From Streptomyces physcomitrii (GTDB taxonomy: Bacteria; Actinomycetota; Actinomycetes; Streptomycetales; Streptomycetaceae): DNA of 43,422 nucleotides. Numbering within the stretch: position 1 is the first letter of the stretch; every line of letters begins with the position of its first letter. Made by a program: the position numbers and the translations under genes. The stretch lies in NCBI RefSeq assembly GCF_012273655.1, contig NZ_JAAWWP010000035.1, positions 1 through 43,422 of the forward strand, given 5' to 3'. Below, piece by piece: positions 6,891 through 13,766 of this stretch. A model generated the notes under the pieces. It was given only the letters and a program-made list of their open reading frames with translations, searched no databases and was not told the origin of the DNA.

Positions 6891-7892
6891 GTGGATATCG
6901 ACATGAGTGCTTTGAGGGGCTTGGTCCGGGAGAAGGAGATCTCCTTCGACCTGCTGGTCGAGGCGATCGAATCGGCCCTCCTGATCGCCTACCACCGGAC
7001 CGAGGGCAGCCGCCGCCGCGCCCGCGTGGAGCTCGACCGCAGCACCGGGCATGTGACGGTCTGGGCCAAGGAGGAGGACGAGGAGCTCGAAGAGGGCCAG
7101 GAGCCCCGCGAGTTCGACGACACCCCCTCCGGCTTCGGCCGCATCGCCGCGACCACCGCCAAGCAGGTCATCCTGCAGCGGCTGCGCGACGCCGAGGACG
7201 ACGCCACCCTCGGCGAGTACGCAGGCCGGGAGGGCGACATCGTCACCGGCGTGGTGCAGCAGGGCCGCGACCCGAAGAACATCCTGGTCGACATCGGCAA
7301 GCTGGAGGCCATCCTGCCCGTGCAGGAGCAGGTCCCCGGCGAGGACTACCAGCACGGCATGCGGCTGCGCTCGTACGTCGTCCGGGTGGCCAAGGGGGTG
7401 CGCGGGCCCTCGGTGACGCTCTCGCGGACCCACCCGAACCTGGTGAAGAAGCTCTTCGCGCTGGAGGTGCCGGAGATCGCCGACGGCTCCGTCGAGATCT
7501 CCGCCATCGCGCGCGAGGCGGGCCACCGCACCAAGATCGCGGTGCGCTCGGTGCGCTCCGGACTGAACGCCAAGGGCGCCTGCATCGGCCCGATGGGCGG
7601 GCGGGTGCGCAATGTCATGGCCGAGCTGAACGGTGAGAAGATCGACATCGTCGACTGGTCCGAGGACCCGGCCGACATGGTGGCCAACGCGCTCTCCCCG
7701 GCCCGGGTCTCCAAGGTCGAGATCGTCGACCTCGCGGCGCGTTCCGCCCGGGTGACGGTGCCGGACTACCAGCTGTCCCTCGCCATCGGCAAGGAGGGGC
7801 AGAACGCCCGCCTCGCCGCGCGGCTGACCGGCTGGCGCATCGACATCCGGCCGGACACCGAGCAGGCGGCGGCCCCGGAGGACGCCCGGTAA
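6891..7892 (+). CDS. nusA: Transcription termination/antitermination factor NusA
   Basis: 333 residues, the short actinobacterial form without the C-terminal acidic repeats of E. coli NusA. Order: N-terminal RNA polymerase-binding domain (about 1-125, MSALRGLVREKEISFDLLVEAIESAL), S1 domain (about 130-205, GDIVTGVVQQG..., KNILVDIGKLEAILPVQEQ), KH1 (SVRSGLNAKGACIGPMGGRV) and KH2 (YQLSLAIGKEGQNARLAARL). The GTG start lies 2 bases after the rimP stop, so the two are translationally linked; rimP-nusA coupling is near-universal. It controls pausing and rRNA antitermination, relevant to the rRNA operon at the end of this window. Confidence 0.97.
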   Translation: MDIDMSALRGLVREKEISFDLLVEAIESALLIAYHRTEGSRRRARVELDRSTGHVTVWAKEEDEELEEGQEPREFDDTPSGFGRIAATTAKQVILQRLRDAEDDATLGEYAGREGDIVTGVVQQGRDPKNILVDIGKLEAILPVQEQVPGEDYQHGMRLRSYVVRVAKGVRGPSVTLSRTHPNLVKKLFALEVPEIADGSVEISAIAREAGHRTKIAVRSVRSGLNAKGACIGPMGGRVRNVMAELNGEKIDIVDWSEDPADMVANALSPARVSKVEIVDLAARSARVTVPDYQLSLAIGKEGQNARLAARLTGWRIDIRPDTEQAAAPEDAR

Positions 7893-7931
7893 TTCCCGGG
7901 CGGCAGGGCGCCCCGGCGCCGTATCGTGCCC

Positions 7932-7950
7932 CCGGATCGCAGAGATCCGG
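7932..7950 (+). promoter_or_regulatory. Hairpin in the nusA-ylxR gap
   Basis: CCGGATC (7932-7938), loop GCAGA, GATCCGG (7944-7950): a perfect 7-bp stem without a following T run, in the 131-base gap between nusA and ylxR. It could partly terminate, mark an RNA processing site, or do nothing. Confidence 0.4.
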
Positions 7951-8023
7951 TCATGTTGCCGCAGACACCCGTTCGATTCTTCCCCCGATCGGGTGGGGTC
8001 GGTCCCAGGAGGTAGACTTAACG

Positions 8024-8323
8024 ATGTCTGGCCGGACGCACACCCGGGCATGCCCCGAGCGCACCTGTCTGGGGTGCCGGGAGCGAGCGGCCAAGAGCGA
8101 TCTGCTGCGGATCGTGCTGAGCGGGGAGCAATGCGTCCCCGATCATCGCGGTACGCTGCCCGGCCGGGGCGCGTATGTGCACCCCGCCCCGGTCTGTCTC
8201 GACTCGGCGATCCGTCGCCGGGCGTTCCCCCGGGCCTTCAGGGTCAAGGGGCCGCTCGACACCGCGGCCCTCCGCCGGGACATCGAGGACAGCAGCCGCT
8301 CGGCCGCCGAAGACGGTGGCTGA
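8024..8323 (+). CDS. ylxR: YlxR (DUF448) RNA-binding protein
   Basis: 99 residues. YlxR is a small basic protein found almost always between nusA and infB; it binds RNA and RNase P or nucleoid functions have been proposed in other bacteria. The sequence shows the family motif RTCLGCRERAAKSDLLRIV near the N-terminus and LPGRGAYVHP (GRGAYVH is the signature) followed by a run of basic residues AIRRRAFPRAFR. ATG 8024 is preceded by AGGAGG at about 8008-8013. The position between nusA and infB supports the call. Confidence 0.93.
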   Translation: MSGRTHTRACPERTCLGCRERAAKSDLLRIVLSGEQCVPDHRGTLPGRGAYVHPAPVCLDSAIRRRAFPRAFRVKGPLDTAALRRDIEDSSRSAAEDGG

Positions 8324-8402
8324 CCGGCTACACCGCACGACGTGCCGTACGGAATCCCCTGTGCGGTCCGGTACCTCGCGAGTCGGAAGTAGGTCGAGAT
8401 TG

Positions 8403-8447
8403 CGATGAGCACTCGATGAGTACGCGATGAGTACGCCCATGAAGTAG
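8403..8447 (+). promoter_or_regulatory. Three overlapping ATGA-coupled mini-ORFs made by an 11-bp tandem repeat, infB leader
   Basis: CGATGAGYACK is repeated three times without gaps (8403-8413, 8414-8424, 8425-8435). Each copy encodes ATG-start and TGA-stop in overlapping frames: ATG 8405 gives MSTR and stops at 8417-8419; ATG 8416 overlaps that stop, gives MSTR and stops at 8428-8430; ATG 8427 overlaps again and gives MSTPMK, stopping at TAG 8445-8447. This lies 38 bases before the infB start. Translation of these peptides is not shown by the sequence; only the geometry is. Confidence 0.55.
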
Positions 8448-8451
8448 CGAC

Positions 8452-8480
8452 GGTCCGGCGTAACCCGGACCTAAAAGGAG
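8452..8480 (+). promoter_or_regulatory. Hairpin directly before the infB ribosome binding site
   Basis: GGTCCGG (8452-8458), loop CGTAAC, CCGGACC (8465-8471) is a perfect 7-bp stem. It ends three bases before AAAGGAG (8474-8480), the infB ribosome binding site, and four bases after the last mini-ORF stop. A ribosome on the mini-ORFs would melt or block this stem. Confidence 0.5.
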
Positions 8481-8484
8481 CGAA

Positions 8485-11400
8485 GTGGCTAAGGTCCGGG
8501 TATACGAACTCGCCAAGGAGTTCGGCGTGGAGAGCAAGGTCGTCATGGCCAAGCTCCAAGAACTCGGTGAATTCGTCCGTTCGGCGTCCTCGACGATCGA
8601 GGCGCCTGTCGTACGCAAACTGACCGACGCATTCGAGCAGGGCAGCGGTTCCGGCAAGTCCGGCAAGCCCGCCCCCCGCAAGACCTCCGCGCCCGCCGCC
8701 AAGCGCGCGGACAGCACCCCGACGCCCGCCGCGCCCTCCCCGGCGCAGGCGGCCCGTCCCGCTGCCCCGAAGCCGGCGGCAGCGCCCCAGCCTGCGGCGG
8801 CCGAGAAGCCGGCCCCCGGCCCCCGGCCGACGCCGGGTCCCAAGCCGCCCGCGGCGCCCAAGCCCGCGGCAGCCGCACCGGCCGCCTCGGCCGGTGCCCC
8901 GGAGTTCACGGCCCCGCCCGCCGCACCGTCCTCCGGTCCCGCGGCAGGTGCCCGTCCGGGCGCCCGCCCCGGTGCGCCGAAGCCCGGTGCCCGTCCGGCC
9001 GCTCCCGGCCAGGGCGGCGGTCAGGGCCAGGCGCCCGGCCGCGGTGAGCGTCCCGCCTCCGGCGGTGCCCCGCGTCCCGGTGGCCAGGGTGCCCGTCCGG
9101 GCGGCCAGGCCCCGCGTCCCGGCGGTGCCCGCCCCGCGGGTCCCCGTCCGGGCAACAACCCCTTCACCTCCGGCGGATCCACCGGCATGGCGCGCCCCCA
9201 GGCGCCCCGTCCCGGCGGTGCGCCGCGTCCCGGCGGCCAGGGTGCTCCCGGCGGAGCCCCCCGCCCGCAGGGCCAGGGCGGTCAGGGTGCGCCCCGTCCG
9301 CAGGCCGGCCCCGGTGCCGGTCGTCCGACCCCGGGCGGCATGCCCCGCCCGCAGGCCCCGCGTCCCGGCGCCGGCCCCGGCGGTCCCGGCCGTCCGAACC
9401 CCGGCATGATGCCGCAGCGTCCGGCTGCCGGTCCCCGCCCCGGCGGCGGTCCCGGTGGCGGTCGCGGTCCCGGCGGCGGTGGCCGTCCGGGCGGCGGTGG
9501 CGGTCGTCCCGGCGGCGGTGGCGGCTTCGCCGGCCGTCCCGGTGGCGGTGGCGGTGCCGGTCGTCCCGGTGGCGGCGGCGGTTTCGCCGGTCGTCCCGGT
9601 GGTGGCGGCGGCTTCGGCGGCGGCGGTGGCCGTCCCGGCTTCGGTGGCCGTCCCGGCGGTCCCGGTGGCCGCGGTGGCACGCAGGGCGCCTTCGGCCGTC
9701 CCGGCGGTCCGGCGCGTCGTGGCCGCAAGTCGAAGCGGCAGAGGCGCCAGGAGTACGAGGCCATGCAGGCCCCGTCGGTCGGCGGCGTGATGCTGCCCCG
9801 CGGCAACGGCGAGACCATTCGCCTGTCGCGCGGTGCCTCGCTCACCGACTTCGCCGAGAAGATCAACGCCAACCCGGCCTCGCTGGTCGCGGTGATGATG
9901 AACCTCGGCGAGATGGTCACGGCGACCCAGTCCGTCACGGACGACACGCTGGAGATGCTGGCGTCCGAGATGAACTACACCGTCCAGATCGTCAGCCCCG
10001 AGGAGGAGGACCGCGAGCTTCTCGAGTCCTTCGACCTGGAGTTCGGCGAGGACGAGGGCGGCGAGGCCGCGCTGGTCTCCCGTCCGCCGGTGGTGACCGT
10101 CATGGGTCACGTCGACCACGGCAAGACCCGCCTGCTCGACGCCATCCGCAAGACCAACGTCATCGCGGGCGAGGCCGGCGGCATCACCCAGCACATCGGT
10201 GCCTACCAGGTCACGACCGAGGTCAACGCGGAAGAGCGGAAGATCACCTTCATCGACACCCCGGGTCACGAGGCGTTCACCGCCATGCGTGCCCGCGGTG
10301 CCAAGTCGACCGACATCGCGATCCTCGTGGTGGCGGCCAACGACGGTGTGATGCCGCAGACGATCGAGGCCCTGAACCACGCCAAGGCGGCCGAGGTGCC
10401 GATCGTGGTCGCGGTCAACAAGATCGACGTCGAGGGCGCCGACCCGACCAAGGTGCGCGGTCAGCTGACCGAGTTCGGCCTGGTGGCCGAGGAGTACGGC
10501 GGCGAGACCATGTTCGTCGACATCTCCGCCAAGCAGGGTCTGCACATCGACAGCCTCCTGGAGGCCGTCGTCCTGACCGCGGACGCCTCGCTCGACCTGC
10601 GGGCCAACCCGGAGCAGGACGCGCAGGGCATCGCGATCGAGGCCCACCTGGACAAGGGCCGCGGTGCCACCGCGACCGTCCTGGTCCAGCGCGGCACCCT
10701 GCGGGTCGGCGAGACCATGGTCGTCGGCGACGCCTACGGCCGTGTCCGCGCCATGCTCGACGACCTCGGCAACAACGTCGACGAGGCCGGTCCGTCCACC
10801 CCGGTCCAGGTCCTGGGTCTGACCAACGTCCCGGGCGCCGGCGACAACTTCATCGTCGTCGACGAGGACCGTACGGCCCGTCAGATCGCCGAGAAGCGTG
10901 CCGCCCGTGAGCGCAACGCCGCGTTCGCCAAGCGCACCCGCCGGGTGTCCCTGGAGGACCTGGACAAGGTGCTCAAGGCGGGCGAGGTCCAGCAGCTCAA
11001 CCTCATCATCAAGGGCGACGCCTCCGGTTCGGTCGAGGCCCTGGAGTCCTCGCTGCTCCAGCTGGACGTCGGCGAAGAGGTCGACATCAGGGTCCTGCAC
11101 CGCGGTGTCGGTGCGGTCACCGAGTCGGACATCGACCTGGCCATGGGCTCCGACGCCATCGTCATCGGCTTCAACGTGCGCGCCGCCGGGCGTGCCACGC
11201 AGATGGCCGAGCGCGAGGGCGTGGACGTCCGGTACTACTCGGTCATCTACCAGGCGATCGAGGAGATCGAGGCGGCCCTCAAGGGCATGCTCAAGCCGGA
11301 GTACGAGGAGGTCGAGCTCGGCACGGCGGAGATCCGCGAGGTCTTCAAGTCGTCCAAGCTGGGCAACATCGCGGGTGTGCTCATCCGCTCCGGCGAGGTC

Positions 11401-11604
11401 AAGCGGAACACCAAGGCCCGCCTGGTCCGCGACGGCAAGGTCATCGCGGAGAACCTCAACATCGAGGGCCTGCGCCGCTTCAAGGACGACGTCACCGAGA
11501 TCCGGGAAGGCTTCGAGGGCGGTATCAACCTCGGAAACTTCAACGACATCAAGGTCGACGACGTCATCGCGACGTACGAGATGCGCGAGAAGCCGCGCGT
11601 CTGA
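8485..11604 (+). CDS. infB: Translation initiation factor IF-2
   Basis: 1039 residues, the long actinobacterial form. IF-2 is the GTPase that places fMet-tRNA on the 30S subunit and promotes subunit joining. A short IF2_N helical domain (VRVYELAKEFGVESKVVMAKL) opens the protein; residues about 52-410 are low-complexity Ala/Pro then Gly/Arg/Pro, including many RPGG and GGGG units, so this part should be disordered. The G domain follows: G1 GHVDHGKT (541-548), G3 DTPGHE (from 591), G4 NKID (from 645), SAK. Domains II to IV complete the protein (VDIRVLHRGVGAVTESDI, KRNTKARLVRDGKVIAE). GTG at 8485 has AAAGGAG 4 bases upstream, rather close. The leader has mini-ORFs and a hairpin that may modulate it. 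Confidence 0.97.
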   Translation: MAKVRVYELAKEFGVESKVVMAKLQELGEFVRSASSTIEAPVVRKLTDAFEQGSGSGKSGKPAPRKTSAPAAKRADSTPTPAAPSPAQAARPAAPKPAAAPQPAAAEKPAPGPRPTPGPKPPAAPKPAAAAPAASAGAPEFTAPPAAPSSGPAAGARPGARPGAPKPGARPAAPGQGGGQGQAPGRGERPASGGAPRPGGQGARPGGQAPRPGGARPAGPRPGNNPFTSGGSTGMARPQAPRPGGAPRPGGQGAPGGAPRPQGQGGQGAPRPQAGPGAGRPTPGGMPRPQAPRPGAGPGGPGRPNPGMMPQRPAAGPRPGGGPGGGRGPGGGGRPGGGGGRPGGGGGFAGRPGGGGGAGRPGGGGGFAGRPGGGGGFGGGGGRPGFGGRPGGPGGRGGTQGAFGRPGGPARRGRKSKRQRRQEYEAMQAPSVGGVMLPRGNGETIRLSRGASLTDFAEKINANPASLVAVMMNLGEMVTATQSVTDDTLEMLASEMNYTVQIVSPEEEDRELLESFDLEFGEDEGGEAALVSRPPVVTVMGHVDHGKTRLLDAIRKTNVIAGEAGGITQHIGAYQVTTEVNAEERKITFIDTPGHEAFTAMRARGAKSTDIAILVVAANDGVMPQTIEALNHAKAAEVPIVVAVNKIDVEGADPTKVRGQLTEFGLVAEEYGGETMFVDISAKQGLHIDSLLEAVVLTADASLDLRANPEQDAQGIAIEAHLDKGRGATATVLVQRGTLRVGETMVVGDAYGRVRAMLDDLGNNVDEAGPSTPVQVLGLTNVPGAGDNFIVVDEDRTARQIAEKRAARERNAAFAKRTRRVSLEDLDKVLKAGEVQQLNLIIKGDASGSVEALESSLLQLDVGEEVDIRVLHRGVGAVTESDIDLAMGSDAIVIGFNVRAAGRATQMAEREGVDVRYYSVIYQAIEEIEAALKGMLKPEYEEVELGTAEIREVFKSSKLGNIAGVLIRSGEVKRNTKARLVRDGKVIAENLNIEGLRRFKDDVTEIREGFEGGINLGNFNDIKVDDVIATYEMREKPRV

Positions 11605-11687
11605 CGCGGCCGGGCCCACCGCCCGGGACACGGTCCGCCCTCGTGGCGGCCGGGTCCGGGGCGGCGTCCGGGAGCGTGCTGCGTGAA

Positions 11688-11740
11688 GCGGTCCGGGGCC
11701 GGTCGGCGGGGAGGAAACTCCGTCGATCGGCCCCGGCCGC
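11688..11740 (+). terminator. Long hairpin with GAAA tetraloop after infB
   Basis: Arms 11688-11705 and 11724-11740 form a 17-bp stem with one bulged T (11692) and one G-U pair. Above a 4x2 internal loop a 4-bp stem GGAG/CTCC (11710-11713 with 11718-11721) closes a GAAA GNRA tetraloop (11714-11717). No T run follows. It lies 84 bases after the infB stop and before ylxP, so termination or a structured RNA role are both possible. Confidence 0.55.
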
Positions 11741-11760
11741 TGCGTGTACGGTTTGGCTGT

Positions 11761-11780
11761 CCCTGCCGAGGAAGGCAGGG
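11761..11780 (+). promoter_or_regulatory. Second hairpin, ylxP leader
   Basis: CCCTGCC (11761-11767), loop GAGGAA, GGCAGGG (11774-11780): perfect 7-bp stem, 21 bases after the larger hairpin and 35 bases before the ylxP start. The loop is Shine-Dalgarno-like (GAGGAA). Confidence 0.4.
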
Positions 11781-11815
11781 CGCCGATCCCGTACCGGCGG
11801 GTCATCCGGGCTTCT

Positions 11816-12109
11816 ATGTATGTGGGGACTCTGTCCTTCGATCTGCTGCTCGGCGACGTACGGTCGCTGAAGGAGAAGCGTTCCGTGGTCCGCCCGATCG
11901 TCGCCGAACTCATCCGCAAGTACGCGGTGAGCGCGGCCGAGGTCGACCACATGGATCTGCACCGCAGGGCCGTGATCGGCCTTGCCGCGGTGTCCGGTGA
12001 CGCCGGACACCTGACCGAGGTACTCGACCGGTGCGAGCGACTTGTCGCGGGGCGCCCGGAGGTGGAACTGCTGTCCGTGCGGCGGCGCTTCCACGGCGAG
12101 GACGACTGA
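11816..12109 (+). CDS. ylxP: DUF503 protein YlxP
   Basis: 97 residues from ATG 11816. The core MYVGTLSFDLLLGDVRSLKEKRSVV... and ...VSAAEVDHMDLHRRAVIGLAAVSGDAGHLTEVLDRCERLV is the DUF503 ferredoxin-like fold, a small family found next to rbfA and infB; YlxP affects rbfA/ribosome-related functions in some bacteria, but its molecular role is unsettled. An in-frame GTG at 11744 would add 24 unconserved residues and is rejected, since DUF503 proteins begin at this MYVG segment. No strong ribosome binding site precedes ATG 11816, so a leaderless or weakly initiated message is possible. Downstream rbfA follows after 78 bases. Confidence 0.9.
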   Translation: MYVGTLSFDLLLGDVRSLKEKRSVVRPIVAELIRKYAVSAAEVDHMDLHRRAVIGLAAVSGDAGHLTEVLDRCERLVAGRPEVELLSVRRRFHGEDD

Positions 12110-12187
12110 ACCGGCCGCTCGGCCGGAGACCGGGGCGGGCGCGAGCCACCCGGTCGAAGACCCAGGAAAGAAGAGGGAGACGGACCA

Positions 12188-12676
12188 GTGGCCGACAACG
12201 CGCGGGCGAAGAGGCTGGCGGACCTCATCCGGGAGGTGGTGGCCAACAAGCTCCAGCGGGGCATCAAGGACCCTCGGCTCGGATCGCATGTGACCATCAC
12301 GGACACCCGGGTGACCGGTGACCTGCGGGAGGCGACCGTCTTCTACACCGTGTACGGGGACGACGAGGAGCGGGCCGCCGCCGCGGCGGGCCTGGAGAGC
12401 GCCAAGGGCGTGCTGCGCAGCGAGGTGGGCAAGGCGGCCGGGGTGAAGTTCACCCCGACCCTCGCCTTCGTCGCCGACGCGCTGCCGGACAACGCCCGCA
12501 CCATCGAGGACCTCCTCGACAAGGCCAGGGCCTCCGACGAGAAGGTCCGCGAGGCCTCCGCCGGAGCCCGGTACGCGGGGGAGGCGGACCCGTACCGCAA
12601 GCCCGGCGACGAAGACGCCGAGAACGCCGAGGACGGTGCCGCCACGGACGACGGGGACGGCGACAGCTCTTCATGA
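12188..12676 (+). CDS. rbfA: 30S ribosome-binding factor RbfA
   Basis: 162 residues. RbfA is a KH-like cold-shock ribosome maturation factor acting on the 5' end of 16S rRNA. Seen: ARAKRLADLIREVVANKLQR at the N-terminus, DPRLGSHVTITDTRVTGDLREATVFYTVYG (the DPR...VTV-D family motif), GVLRSEVGKAAGVKFTPTLAFVAD. After residue ~118 comes an acidic, poorly conserved tail rich in Asp/Glu/Gly, longer than in E. coli. Start GTG 12188 follows the purine-rich AAGAGGGAGACGGACCA. The stop overlaps the start of truB (ATGA at 12673-12676), coupling the two genes. Confidence 0.95.
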   Translation: MADNARAKRLADLIREVVANKLQRGIKDPRLGSHVTITDTRVTGDLREATVFYTVYGDDEERAAAAAGLESAKGVLRSEVGKAAGVKFTPTLAFVADALPDNARTIEDLLDKARASDEKVREASAGARYAGEADPYRKPGDEDAENAEDGAATDDGDGDSSS

Positions 12677-13581
12677 GGCAGCAGACCACCAGGACGCCCG
12701 ACGGCCTTGTCATCGTCGACAAGCCGTCGGGCTTCACCTCGCACGACGTCGTGGCCAAGATGCGGGGCATCGCCCGCACCCGCCGCGTCGGGCACGCGGG
12801 CACCCTCGACCCGATGGCGACCGGCGTGCTGGTCCTCGGCGTGGAGCGGGCCACCAAGCTCCTCGGCCACCTCGCGCTGACCGAGAAGGAGTACCTGGGC
12901 ACCATCAGGCTCGGCCAGGACACCGTCACCGACGACGCCGAGGGGGAGATCACCTCCGCCGCGGACGCCTCCGGGATCACCCGGGACGCGGTGGACGCCG
13001 AGGTGGCGAAGCTGACCGGGGAGCTGATGCAGGTCCCGTCCAAGGTCAGCGCCATCAAGATCGACGGCAAGCGCTCCTACAAGCGGGCCCGGGAGGGCGA
13101 GGAGTTCGAGATCCCGGCCCGTCCGGTGACCGTCTCCTCCTTCCTCGTCCACGACCTGCGCGAGGCCCGCGCCGAGGACGGCACCCCGGTCACCGACCTC
13201 GTCGTCTCGGTGACCTGCTCCTCGGGTACGTACATCCGCGCGCTCGCCCGCGACCTCGGCGCGGCGCTCGGCACCGGCGGGCACCTCACGGCGCTGCGGC
13301 GCACCCGGGTCGGGCCCTACCGCCTCGAGGCGGCGCGCACCCTGGACGCCCTCCAGGAGGAGCTGACCGTGATGCCGGTCGCCGAGGCCGCGGCCGCCGC
13401 CTTCCCGCGCTGGGACGTCGACGCCCGCCGCGCCGAACTCCTCGGCCACGGTGTCCGGCTGGACATGCCGGAGAGCTACGCGGGCCGCGGACCGGTCGCC
13501 GTCTTCGGGCCCGAGGGCCAATTCCTGGTCCTGGTCGAGGAGTTGAAGGGCAAGGCCAAGAGCCTCGCCGTCTTCTCCTGA
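12673..13581 (+). CDS. truB: tRNA pseudouridine(55) synthase TruB
   Basis: 302 residues. TruB makes pseudouridine 55 in the T-loop of tRNAs. N-terminal DGLVIVDKPSGFTSHDVV, then the catalytic motif GHAGTLDPMATGVLVLG with the nucleophile Asp46; later YLGTIRLGQDT.. and KVSAIKIDGKRSYKRAREG (the second conserved motif) and CSSGTYIRALARDLG (motif with the conserved Arg). The C-terminal ~80 residues form the actinobacterial TruB C-terminal domain. The ATG overlaps the rbfA stop. A GC hairpin follows the stop, so the block rimP to truB probably ends here. Confidence 0.96.
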   Translation: MRQQTTRTPDGLVIVDKPSGFTSHDVVAKMRGIARTRRVGHAGTLDPMATGVLVLGVERATKLLGHLALTEKEYLGTIRLGQDTVTDDAEGEITSAADASGITRDAVDAEVAKLTGELMQVPSKVSAIKIDGKRSYKRAREGEEFEIPARPVTVSSFLVHDLREARAEDGTPVTDLVVSVTCSSGTYIRALARDLGAALGTGGHLTALRRTRVGPYRLEAARTLDALQEELTVMPVAEAAAAAFPRWDVDARRAELLGHGVRLDMPESYAGRGPVAVFGPEGQFLVLVEELKGKAKSLAVFS

Positions 13582-13594
13582 ACCGGTGGCCGCC

Positions 13595-13617
13595 GCCTGC
13601 CCGCCGCGGCGGGCGGC
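13595..13617 (+). terminator. Hairpin terminator after truB
   Basis: GCC-T-GCCCGC (13595-13604) pairs with GCGGGC-GGC (13609-13617) around a CGCG loop, 14 bases after the stop. No T run. The remaining 13618-13766 holds no gene; GGGGAGG at about 13757 is the ribosome binding site of the next gene. Confidence 0.55.
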
Positions 13618-13766
13618 AACCCCGTTGAGCTGCCGGTTCACCCCATCGTGCAGGCGCTCGGAGCGAACCGGGGGAGCGCCGGGGGCGCGTTCGCCCGGAT
13701 CCCTGTCCCGCTGATCATCCGCCGCCTACCGTCGAGGGCGTCGGGGGCGCACGGCGGGGAGGACAT

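Noticed and set aside
8417..8429. 13-mer TGAGTACGCGATG shared with 31869-31881
   Set aside because: Two copies only, in unrelated contexts (a mini-ORF tract and the leader above DUF397); chance cannot be excluded.
8143..12306. A very long open frame on the minus strand opposite infB (about 1387 codons)
   Set aside because: Its product is Gly/Ala/Arg low complexity with no family motif; it is the antisense shadow of a GC-rich, Pro/Gly-rich infB. The opposite frame shows a complete IF-2.
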